A DNA stretch of 5,832 nt from Dokdonella sp. (GTDB lineage: Bacteria; Pseudomonadota; Gammaproteobacteria; Xanthomonadales; Rhodanobacteraceae): positions 1-5,832 of the forward strand of contig JASLGB010000276.1 of NCBI GenBank assembly GCA_030150315.1, given 5' to 3'. The notes beneath the pieces were generated by a model that was given only the letters and a program-made list of their open reading frames with translations, did not search any database and was not told the origin of the DNA. This document shows positions 1 through 4,983 of this stretch, one piece after another. The position numbers and the translations under genes are program-made. Within the stretch, counting starts at the first letter, position 1. Every line of letters begins with the position of its first letter.

Positions 1-1
1 C

Positions 2-235
2 CTCGGCTTCGTGGTCGAGACCGAACGCCAGGTCGAGGCGCATCTCGGCGAGCATCTGGAAACGCTGCCGCCCGGGGACGAGCGCAGCCGCGCGATCGTG
101 CAGCGCATGAAGGAAGACGAGGCGCGCCATGCGGACAACGCGCTTGCCGCCGGCGCGCGCATCCTGCCGCAACCGATTCCGTCGCTGATGCGGTTCGCGT
201 CGAAGATCATGAAGACCGTCGCCTACCGCGTGTGA
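2..235 (+). CDS. coq7: 3-demethoxyubiquinol 3-hydroxylase (Coq7 family), C-terminal part only
   Basis: Coq7 is a di-iron monooxygenase that hydroxylates the 5-demethoxyubiquinol ring late in ubiquinone synthesis, at the inner face of the cytoplasmic membrane. The 77 residues seen are the C-terminal third or so of a family that usually has about 210 residues; the frame is open to the left edge, so the start lies outside the window. Two iron-ligand regions are visible: the VETERQVE helix, with a Glu at about fragment residue 8, and the E-x-x-H motif at residues 40-43 (DEARHA). The tail, with IPSLMRFASKIMKTVAYR, is amphipathic to hydrophobic, as in family members that sit on the membrane. The TGA stop lies inside a perfect inverted repeat. 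The next gene, speD, is convergent. Identification rests on motif recognition and on the usual neighbourhood with speD and clp in this order; the first half of the di-iron site cannot be checked. Confidence 0.9.
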   Translation, partial: LGFVVETERQVEAHLGEHLETLPPGDERSRAIVQRMKEDEARHADNALAAGARILPQPIPSLMRFASKIMKTVAYRV

Positions 236-246
236 TCCACACGCGG
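226..246. repeat. Perfect inverted repeat containing the coq7 stop codon
   Basis: Arms CCGCGTGTG (226-234) and CACACGCGG (238-246) are perfect reverse complements separated by the trinucleotide ATC. In RNA this gives a 9-bp GC-rich hairpin with a 3-nt loop, and the coq7 stop TGA (233-235) lies at its tip. No T-run follows (next bases GGCC), so it is not a canonical intrinsic terminator. It could stabilise the 3' end of the coq7 mRNA, help Rho-dependent ending, or be a DNA operator. The structure is seen directly; the function is inferred. Confidence 0.6.
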
Positions 247-296
247 GGCCACGACGGCGGATGATGCCGCGGGAATGCCGCACAGGCGGCTGCGGC

Positions 297-344
297 GCTG
301 CCGGCACGCAAGGAGGAGTCCTGCGACGCCTCCTTGCCGGCGGC
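297..344. terminator. Possible bidirectional terminator hairpin between convergent coq7 and speD
   Basis: The outer arms GCTGCCGGC (297-305) and GCCGGCGGC (336-344) pair over 9 positions with one G-U. After a 4-nt bulge (306-309), AAGGAGG (310-316) pairs with CCTCCTT (329-335). An A-G mismatch and a GTC/GAC pairing (318-320 with 325-327) then close a 4-nt loop. The hairpin lies only a few bases beyond the speD stop (349-351) and fills the convergent gap, as expected for a shared terminator. Neither strand has a T-run after it, so it may rely on Rho or act as an RNA-end protector. An alternative register pairs 308-316 directly with 329-337. Confidence 0.6.
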
Positions 345-348
345 GGGA

Positions 349-1134
349 TCACATCAGGTTGCGACCGTGGAACAGTTCCTCGATCTCGCGGCGCAGCAGC
401 TGCTCGATGCGCTGGCGGTCCTTGAACGAGAGATCGTCGGCACTCGCCTCGAACAGGTAGGTGTCGAGGTCGAAGTCCTTCACGTGCATCTTCGTGTGGA
501 AGATGTTTTCCTGATAGACGTTCACGTCGAACATCTCGTACTTCTGGCGGATGTGCTTGGCCAGATAGTCCTGGATCGAGTTGATCTTGTGGGCGATGTA
601 GTGCTTGCGGCCCTTCACGTCACGCGTGAAGCCGCGCACGCGGTAGTCCATCGTGACGATGTCCGACTCGAAGCTGTCGATCAGGTAGTTCAGCGCGCGC
701 AGCGGCGAGATCACGCCGCAGGTCGCCACGTCGATGTCCGCGCGGAAGGTCGCGATGCCGTTGTGCGGATGCGTTTCCGGATAGGTGTGGACGGTGATGT
801 GGCTCTTGTCCAGATGCGCGACGACGGCATCGGACACCACGTCCTTGCCGAGCTTCTCGACCACCGGCTGCTCGGAGATCAGGATCGTCACCGACGCACC
901 CTGCGGATCGTAGTCCTGGCGGGCGATGTTGAGGATGTTCGCGCCGATGATCTCCGCAACGTCCGTGAGGATCTGCGTCAGGCGATCGGCATCGTACTGT
1001 TCGTCGATGTACTCGATGTAGCGTTTGCGCTGATTTTCCGACACGGCATAGCAGATGTCGTAGATATTGAAACTCAGCGACTTGGTCAGGTTGTTGAAAC
1101 CCTGCAACTGCAGGCGAGGAATCGGCTTGACCAC
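349..1134 (-). CDS. speD: S-adenosylmethionine decarboxylase proenzyme, pyruvoyl-dependent
   Basis: SpeD decarboxylates S-adenosylmethionine to give the aminopropyl donor for spermidine synthesis in the cytosol. The 261-residue product matches the long bacterial form (E. coli-like, about 264 residues) over its whole length. The proenzyme cuts itself between Lys110 and Ser111 in LDKSHITVHTYPE; Ser111 becomes the pyruvoyl group at the start of the alpha chain. His116 and Cys139 (DVATCGVISPL) lie where the family has catalytic residues. The conserved C-terminal stretch MFDVNVYQENIFHTKMH and the ending EELFHGRN are present. The start is GTG at 1132-1134: an in-frame TAA lies 9 nt upstream, so no earlier start is possible, and the sequence MVKPIPRLQLQGFNNLTK is the usual N-terminus. 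The ribosome site is weak (AGG at 1144-1146, 9 nt away). The gene is divergent from clp and convergent with coq7. No speE is seen in the window. Confidence 0.96.
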   Translation of the reverse strand: MVKPIPRLQLQGFNNLTKSLSFNIYDICYAVSENQRKRYIEYIDEQYDADRLTQILTDVAEIIGANILNIARQDYDPQGASVTILISEQPVVEKLGKDVVSDAVVAHLDKSHITVHTYPETHPHNGIATFRADIDVATCGVISPLRALNYLIDSFESDIVTMDYRVRGFTRDVKGRKHYIAHKINSIQDYLAKHIRQKYEMFDVNVYQENIFHTKMHVKDFDLDTYLFEASADDLSFKDRQRIEQLLRREIEELFHGRNLM

Positions 1135-1178
1135 GATGGATTACCTGAAGAACGGGCGGTGATGCTCGGAGGGCGCGG

Positions 1179-1184
1179 ATTATG
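1179..1184 (-). promoter_or_regulatory. Possible -10 element of the speD promoter
   Basis: On the minus strand this reads CATAAT, five of six matches to the sigma-70 consensus TATAAT, 44 nt upstream of the speD GTG. It would give a leader of roughly 35-40 nt. No convincing -35 hexamer is seen at 16-18 nt spacing (for example TTTCAT at 17), so the call depends on one hexamer and its position. Confidence 0.35.
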
Positions 1185-1252
1185 GGCCATGCCGCCACGC
1201 GATGAAACCGATGGCTTCAACGCCGGCGAAACGCGCGTTTCGGTCGCCAATT

Positions 1253-1268
1253 CGTGCACGCGGCCACA
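1253..1268. promoter_or_regulatory. Weak CRP/Clp-like operator candidate
   Basis: The sequence CGTGC-N6-CCACA keeps the GTG-N8-CAC core spacing of the CRP consensus TGTGA-N6-TCACA and matches 7 of its 10 defined bases. The recognition helix of the adjacent Clp keeps the Arg-Glu-Arg set of E. coli CRP, so a similar site would be expected. If clp transcription starts near 1332, the dyad would be centred near -71.5, a typical class I activator position. One 7/10 match in GC-rich DNA may occur by chance. Confidence 0.3.
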
Positions 1269-1296
1269 ACACCGGCGCAACGCCTGCCGCAAGGGA

Positions 1297-1325
1297 TGGG
1301 AAGCTCCGTCGAATATGCATAAGAT
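1297..1325 (+). promoter_or_regulatory. Possible clp promoter
   Basis: The AT-rich stretch GAATATGCATAAGAT (1311-1325) stands out in GC-rich surroundings. Its last six bases, TAAGAT (1320-1325), match the -10 consensus at four positions; TGGGAA (1297-1302), 17 nt upstream, matches the -35 at three. Transcription from about 1332 would leave a leader of about 90 nt before the GTG at 1424. The weak -35 would fit an activator-dependent promoter, but that is an inference. Confidence 0.35.
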
Positions 1326-1410
1326 GGCCGTTCGTCCAACGGGCCGGGCTCGCAAACGACGGGACTCTCCCGCGTTCCGGCCTGACGCGGGCATCCGCGA
1401 CGGGACACGC

Positions 1411-1416
1411 AGAGGG
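1411..1416 (+). promoter_or_regulatory. Ribosome binding site that decides the clp start
   Basis: AGAGGG lies 7 nt before the GTG at 1424-1426. No comparable purine-rich site precedes the next in-frame ATG at 1499, so this site favours the GTG start and a 237-residue protein close to the usual Clp length. Confidence 0.6.
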
Positions 1417-1423
1417 AACCCAC

Positions 1424-2137
1424 GTGGAATCACAAGGCAAAATCGCCGATTTTCGTTACACGCTGCAGCGCGAGGTCAATCGCGTGCAAGCACCGTCGAT
1501 GCTGACCCCCGACCGCCACGCGATCGAACGCTTTCTCGCCGCCTGCCATCGCCGCCGATACGCAAGCAAGACGGCGATCATCCGCCCGGGCGACTCGGCC
1601 AACATCCTCTACTACGTCATCGACGGCTCGTTGACGGTCTCGTCCGAGGACGAGGAAGGCCGCGAACTGATCCTTGCCTACCTCAACCGCGGCGAGTTCA
1701 TCGGCGAGATGGGCCTGTTCGTCGAAACCCCGCGCCGTGAAGTCATGGTGCGCACGCGCACGCCGTGCGAGCTGGCGGAAATCAGCTACGAACGCATGTT
1801 CAACCTGTTCGAAGGCCCGCTGCGCGAGGAATGCCCGAAGATCCTGTTCGCGATCGGCTCACAGCTGACCAATCGTCTGCTGCACACCTCGCGCAAGGTC
1901 AGCCGCCTGGCCTTCATGGATGTCACCGGCCGCGTCGCCAAGACCCTGATCGACCTCACCGACGAGCCGGACGCGATGACGCATCCGAGCGGCAAGCAGA
2001 TCCGCATCTCGCGTCAGGAAATCAGCCGCATCGTCGGCTGCTCGCGTGAAATGGTCGGCCGCGTGCTCAAGCAGCTCGAGGAGCAAGGCATGATCACGGT
2101 CTCGGGCAAGACCATCGTCGTTCTCGGCAGCGACTGA
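1424..2137 (+). CDS. clp: CRP/FNR-family global regulator, Clp type
   Basis: This is a transcription factor with an N-terminal cyclic-nucleotide-binding fold and a C-terminal helix-turn-helix. In Xanthomonas, Clp controls virulence, extracellular enzymes and polysaccharide genes, and c-di-GMP inhibits its DNA binding. The GTG start gives 237 residues, close to Xanthomonas Clp (about 230). Visible are the beta-roll with GDSANILYYVIDGSL (57-70), the phosphate-binding cassette GEMGLF...RRE (94-106), the dimer helix (about 139-166), and the DNA-binding part with RISRQEISRIVGCSREMVGR (194-213). Arg208, Glu209 and Arg213 match the E. coli CRP residues that read TGTGA. In the ligand pocket Glu95, Arg105, Arg151, Thr155 and Ser156 match CRP Glu72, Arg82, Arg123, Thr127 and Ser128, but Glu106 replaces Ser83, as in Xanthomonas Clp (Glu99). 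The ligand therefore cannot be settled from sequence. ATG at 1499 is a less likely start. The gene is divergent from speD and convergent with trpC. Confidence 0.93.
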   Translation: MESQGKIADFRYTLQREVNRVQAPSMLTPDRHAIERFLAACHRRRYASKTAIIRPGDSANILYYVIDGSLTVSSEDEEGRELILAYLNRGEFIGEMGLFVETPRREVMVRTRTPCELAEISYERMFNLFEGPLREECPKILFAIGSQLTNRLLHTSRKVSRLAFMDVTGRVAKTLIDLTDEPDAMTHPSGKQIRISRQEISRIVGCSREMVGRVLKQLEEQGMITVSGKTIVVLGSD

Positions 2138-2145
2138 ACCACCCG

Positions 2146-2171
2146 CGGGCCTCGCCGGTGCGCGAGGCCCG
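2146..2171. terminator. Bidirectional hairpin terminator between clp and trpC
   Basis: Arms CGGGCCTCGC (2146-2155) and GCGAGGCCCG (2162-2171) are perfect complements around a 6-nt loop. The hairpin begins 8 nt after the clp stop, and TTT follows it on the plus strand, which fits an intrinsic terminator with a short U-tract. On the minus strand it starts 9 nt beyond the trpC stop, without a T-run, so it may also end the trp operon less efficiently. It occupies most of the 43-nt convergent gap. Confidence 0.75.
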
Positions 2172-2180
2172 TTTGCCCTG

Positions 2181-2975
2181 TCAGGCCGGACTGAACAGGC
2201 GCACCAGCTCGGCGCCCGGATCCGGCGCACGCATGAAGGCCTCTCCGACGAGAAACACGTCGATGCCGGCGTCCTGCATCTTTCGCACGTCCGCGCGCGT
2301 GTGGATACCGCTTTCGGTGACCAGCAGGCGCCCCGCATCGACGCGGTCGCGCAAGCTCAGCGTGGTGTCGAGCGAGGTCTCGAACGTCCGCAGGTTGCGG
2401 TTGTTGACGCCGATCAGCGGCGCCGGCACGCCGAGCGCGCGCTCCAGCTCGATCTCGTCGTGCACCTCGACCAGCACGTCGAGGTCAAGCTCCGCCGCAA
2501 GCTGCGACAGCGACAGCAGCTCCGGATCATCCAGCGCCGAAACGATCAGCAGGATGCAGTCGGCACCGATCGCGCGGGCCTCGTAGACCTGGTACGGATC
2601 GATCGTGAAATCCTTGCGCAGGATCGGCAGGTCACAGGCGGCGCGCGCCTGTTCGAGGAAGGCCTCGCCGCCCTGGAAGAAGTCCTTGTCGGTCAGCACC
2701 GACAGGCAGGCCGCGCCGGCGTCGGCGTAGCTGCGCGCGATCATCGCGGCGTCGAAATCCTCGCGGATCACGCCCTTCGACGGACTGGCCTTCTTGATCT
2801 CCGCGATCACCGCCGGCTCGCCGTCGTCGATCTTCGCCTCCAGCGCGGCAACGAAGCCGCGCGTCGGCGGCAGGTCCGCAACGCGGGCTGCCAGTTCCGC
2901 CAGCGGCACGCGCGCGCTGCGCTCGGCCACTTCTTCCGCCTTGCGTGCAAGTATGCGTTTGAGGATGTCACTCAT
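2181..2975 (-). CDS. trpC: Indole-3-glycerol phosphate synthase
   Basis: TrpC closes the ring of carboxyphenylamino-deoxyribulose phosphate, with loss of CO2 and water, to form indole-3-glycerol phosphate. The 264-residue product is a single TIM-barrel enzyme of usual length, not the TrpC-TrpF fusion of enteric bacteria. Family motifs are all present: AEIKKASPSKG (Glu59, Lys61, Ser64, Ser66), LRKDFTIDPYQ (Lys121), VLVEVHDE (Glu170), GVNNRNL (Asn191), TESGI (Glu221, Ser222) and FLVGEAFM near the end for phosphate binding. These match the catalytic lysines, glutamates and asparagine of characterised synthases. The ATG (2973-2975) overlaps the trpD stop in ATGA, and a strong GGAGG site (complement of 2985-2989) lies 9 nt upstream within trpD, so translation is probably coupled. 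The frame remains open upstream through trpD, but that part is a shadow. trpF is not in the window. Confidence 0.97.
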   Translation of the reverse strand: MSDILKRILARKAEEVAERSARVPLAELAARVADLPPTRGFVAALEAKIDDGEPAVIAEIKKASPSKGVIREDFDAAMIARSYADAGAACLSVLTDKDFFQGGEAFLEQARAACDLPILRKDFTIDPYQVYEARAIGADCILLIVSALDDPELLSLSQLAAELDLDVLVEVHDEIELERALGVPAPLIGVNNRNLRTFETSLDTTLSLRDRVDAGRLLVTESGIHTRADVRKMQDAGIDVFLVGEAFMRAPDPGAELVRLFSPA

Positions 2976-4042
2976 GCCGGCTGTCCTCCGTCCGCGCCCG
3001 CCAGGCGCTGCGTGATGGCGACGAATTCTTCCATCTTTTTCATTGCCGCGCCGCTGGCAACCGTTTCGCGCGCAAGCTCGATGCCGTCGGCGATCGAGGC
3101 GGCCAGATCCGAGGCGTACAGCGCCGCGCCCGCGTTCAGCAGCACGATGTCGCGCGCCACGCCATCGCGGTTGCCGAGCGCATCCAGCAGCATGGCCTTC
3201 GATTCGGCCGCATCGGCCACGCGCAGGTTGCGGCTGGAGGCCATGGTGAAACCGAAATCCTCCGGCTCGATCACGTACTCGCGCACCTCGCCATCGCGCA
3301 GCTCGCCGACCAGCGTGGCCGCGCCCAGCGAAATCTCGTCCATGCCGTCGCGCCCCCATACCACCAGCGCGTGACGCGCGCCGAGCCGCTCCAGCGCGCG
3401 CACCTGGATGCCGACCAGGTCGGGATGGAAAACGCCCATCAGCACGTTCGGCGCATTCGCCGGATTGGTCAGCGGCCCGAGGATGTTGAACATCGTGCGC
3501 ACGCCCATCTCGCGCCGGACTGCCGCAACCACCTTCATTGCCGGATGGTGGTTGGGCGCGAACATGAAACCGATGCCGACTTCGTCGAGGCAGCGCGCGA
3601 CGTCGTCGGGCGCCAGCGCGATCGCCGCACCGAGTGCTTCCAGGACATCGGCGCTGCCGGACTTCGACGACACGCTGCGGTTGCCGTGCTTGGCCACCTT
3701 GGCCCCGGCCGCGGCAACGACGAAGGTCGATGCAGTGGAGATGTTGAAGCTGTTGGCACCGTCGCCACCGGTGCCGACGATGTCGACCAGATGCCTGCCA
3801 CGTGCCTCCTCGCCGGCTGGCGGCCACGGCACCTGACGCGCCAGTTCGCGCATGACCAGCGCGGCACCGGCGATCTCGCCGATGGTTTCCTTCTTCACGC
3901 GCAGGCCGGTCAGGATCGCCGCGACCAGCGTCGGCGAGACGTCGCCGCGCATGATCTGGCGCATCAGGTCGACCATTTCGTCGTGGAAGATTTCGCGGTG
4001 CTCGATGGTGCGCTGAAGCGCTTCCTGCGGCGTGATCGGCAT
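2972..4042 (-). CDS. trpD: Anthranilate phosphoribosyltransferase
   Basis: TrpD transfers the phosphoribosyl group of PRPP to anthranilate, the second step of tryptophan synthesis. The 356-residue protein starts with the helical domain (about residues 1-80; MPITPQEALQRTIEHREI), then has the PRPP/Mg site GTGGD (90-94), FNISTAS (99-105) and KHGNRSVSSKSGSADVLEALG (118-138). These are followed by ILGPLTNP (187-194) and the metal-binding pair Asp235-Glu236 in GMDEIS. All key residues are present, and it is a stand-alone enzyme, not fused to TrpG as in enteric bacteria. ATG at 4040-4042 is preceded by AAGGAAA (complement of 4052-4058) with 9-nt spacing. The trpG stop lies 26 nt upstream, and trpC begins in a 4-nt overlap at the other end, so all three genes are probably one transcript. 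The frame is open upstream of the ATG into trpG, but without family resemblance. Confidence 0.97.
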   Translation of the reverse strand: MPITPQEALQRTIEHREIFHDEMVDLMRQIMRGDVSPTLVAAILTGLRVKKETIGEIAGAALVMRELARQVPWPPAGEEARGRHLVDIVGTGGDGANSFNISTASTFVVAAAGAKVAKHGNRSVSSKSGSADVLEALGAAIALAPDDVARCLDEVGIGFMFAPNHHPAMKVVAAVRREMGVRTMFNILGPLTNPANAPNVLMGVFHPDLVGIQVRALERLGARHALVVWGRDGMDEISLGAATLVGELRDGEVREYVIEPEDFGFTMASSRNLRVADAAESKAMLLDALGNRDGVARDIVLLNAGAALYASDLAASIADGIELARETVASGAAMKKMEEFVAITQRLAGADGGQPA

Positions 4043-4068
4043 GGTGTGTGGTTTCCTTGGCGGGCGCG

Positions 4069-4665
4069 TTACGCGGCCAGGCGCCGGGCAGCGCCGAGAA
4101 AATTGCGCAGCATGTCGTGTCCATGCCGCGTCAGGATGGATTCGGGATGGAACTGCACGCCCTCGATCGGCAGGCTGCGATGGCGCAATCCCATGACCTC
4201 GTCGATCGAGCCGTCGGCCTTTTCCGCCCACGCGGTCACTTCCAGGCACTCGGGGATCGAATCCTTGCGCACCACCAGCGAGTGGTAGCGCGTCGCCTCG
4301 AACGGGCTCGGCAGGCCGGCGAACACGCCGCGGCCGTGATGATGGATCGGCGAAGTCTTGCCGTGCATGATCTCGCGCGCGCGCACCACCTCGCCGCCAA
4401 ACACCTGGCCGATCGACTGGTGGCCGAGGCAGACGCCGAGAATCGGCGTCGTCGCGCCGAGTTGCTCGATGACCTGAAGCGAAATGCCGGCCTCGTCCGG
4501 CGTGCCCGGGCCCGGCGAGATCACGATGCCGTCCGCCTGCGCTGCGCGCACTTCGTCCAGAGTCATCGCATCGTTGCGCACGACGCGCACTTCCTCGCCC
4601 AGTTCCCCGAAATACTGCACGAGGTTCCAGGTGAACGAGTCGTAGTTGTCGATCATCAACAGCAT
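4069..4665 (-). CDS. trpG: Anthranilate synthase, glutamine amidotransferase subunit
   Basis: TrpG releases ammonia from glutamine and passes it to TrpE, which makes anthranilate from chorismate. The 198-residue product is a class I glutaminase of usual length. It has IDNYDSFTWNLVQYF at the N-terminus, the PGPG oxyanion segment (51-54), the nucleophile Cys79 in GVCLGHQ, a conserved YHSL (127-130), and His173 and Glu175 in QFHPES, completing the Cys-His-Glu triad. Similar proteins (PabA) serve folate synthesis, and one subunit may serve both; linkage to trpD and trpC favours tryptophan. The start ATG at 4663-4665 is chosen because IDNYDSF follows within three residues, as in the family; a Met three codons later is possible. 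The Shine-Dalgarno site is weak. The partner trpE is not adjacent: the next gene upstream is divergent. No leader peptide with tandem Trp codons was found ahead of it. Confidence 0.95.
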   Translation of the reverse strand: MLLMIDNYDSFTWNLVQYFGELGEEVRVVRNDAMTLDEVRAAQADGIVISPGPGTPDEAGISLQVIEQLGATTPILGVCLGHQSIGQVFGGEVVRAREIMHGKTSPIHHHGRGVFAGLPSPFEATRYHSLVVRKDSIPECLEVTAWAEKADGSIDEVMGLRHRSLPIEGVQFHPESILTRHGHDMLRNFLGAARRLAA

Positions 4666-4748
4666 GCGGTTACCGGTCGGCTGCGGCGGATTGCCGGAAG
4701 GAAGCGGGGATTCGGCGCGCTTTTTCCGCGTTCGCCGTCGAGGCGCGA

Positions 4749-4777
4749 AGCCTAAGGATGTGCAGGCCGGCGGGCAA
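4749..4777 (-). promoter_or_regulatory. Weak promoter candidate for trpG-trpD-trpC
   Basis: On the minus strand TTGCCC (complement of 4772-4777) and TAGGCT (complement of 4749-4754) are separated by 17 nt. They match the sigma-70 -35 at four and the -10 at three positions. The start point would be about 80 nt upstream of the trpG ATG. The match is weak and only the spacing and location support it. Confidence 0.22.
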
Positions 4778-4912
4778 GCGCGACAATGCGCACCCGGGAC
4801 GTGCATCGCACCGCACATGGAAGCGCGCGCGGCCGCGCCTGTCCAATACCCGAATGCCATGACCACCGACGCAGGGCGGCCCTCGCCCCGGCACCGGCGT
4901 GGCGCCCACGGA

Positions 4913-4931
4913 CCACATCCGTATGATGTGG
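4913..4931. promoter_or_regulatory. Palindromic operator candidate upstream of the sensor gene
   Basis: CCACATC (4913-4919) and GATGTGG (4925-4931) are perfect reverse complements with a 5-nt spacer, CGTAT. The centre is about 62 nt before the proposed sensor ATG and about 257 nt before the trpG ATG. A dyad with this spacing suits a dimeric helix-turn-helix regulator, but the half-sites do not match the CRP pattern. The regulator is unknown, and a transcribed hairpin is an alternative. Confidence 0.35.
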
Positions 4932-4983
4932 CCTTCGACGAATGGTGCCTGCCCGTCCACGCATCGCCCCAAGCGAGTACCGG

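Larger units (their letters stand above)
1135..1423. other. Divergent speD/clp regulatory region
   Basis: This 289-nt gap separates the GTG starts of two divergent genes and must hold both promoters. It contains a weak CRP-like dyad (1253-1268), an AT-rich patch unusual for this GC-rich DNA at 1311-1325 (possible clp promoter), and a CATAAT hexamer on the minus strand at 1179-1184 (possible speD -10). The clp frame stays open upstream to 1202, but that stretch (such as SPIRARGHNTGATPAARDG) does not resemble any CRP-family N-terminus. No small RNA or further gene could be recognised. Confidence 0.6.
4666..4983. other. Divergent region between trpG and the CHASE3 sensor gene
   Basis: This 318-nt stretch should carry promoters for the trp operon (minus) and the sensor (plus). 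It contains a 7-bp perfect inverted repeat (4913-4931), a 12-bp GC-only palindrome (4827-4838, arms GCGCGG/CCGCGC) and a weak trpG promoter candidate. Frames run open across it in several phases, as is usual in GC-rich DNA, but no encoded protein resembles a known family. There is no sign of a Trp-codon leader, a T-box or a strong intrinsic attenuator on the minus strand. Confidence 0.55.

Noticed and set aside
1202..1423. N-terminal extension of Clp to an ATG at 1202
   Set aside because: It would add 74 residues unlike any CRP-family N-terminus and remove most of the speD/clp regulatory space; GTG 1424 has a good ribosome site and gives the usual length.
334..1740. A 468-codon open frame on the plus strand, antisense to speD and running into clp
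   Set aside because: It is complementary to the fully conserved speD and out of phase with clp; its product is a low-complexity Val/Asp/His/Arg-rich sequence typical of GC-rich shadow frames.
2301..3374. A 357-codon plus-strand frame antisense to trpC and trpD
   Set aside because: It mirrors two intact conserved enzymes and its predicted product has no recognisable domain.
2976..4124. Upstream continuation of the trpC frame through trpD (open to 4124)
   Set aside because: TrpC family resemblance begins at the ATG at 2975, and the upstream part is Arg/Gly-rich shadow sequence out of phase with trpD.
3371..4755. Plus-strand frames antisense to trpD and trpG (3371-4288 and 4048-4755)
   Set aside because: His/Arg/Ala-rich products without motifs, fully overlapping conserved genes on the other strand.
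4827..4838. 12-bp GC-only palindrome
   Set aside because: It lies in an alternating GC run where such symmetry is likely by chance; not treated as a separate site.
4666..4983. Tryptophan leader peptide and attenuator upstream of trpG
   Set aside because: On the minus strand no short frame has adjacent TGG codons, and no strong hairpin followed by a T-run was found.
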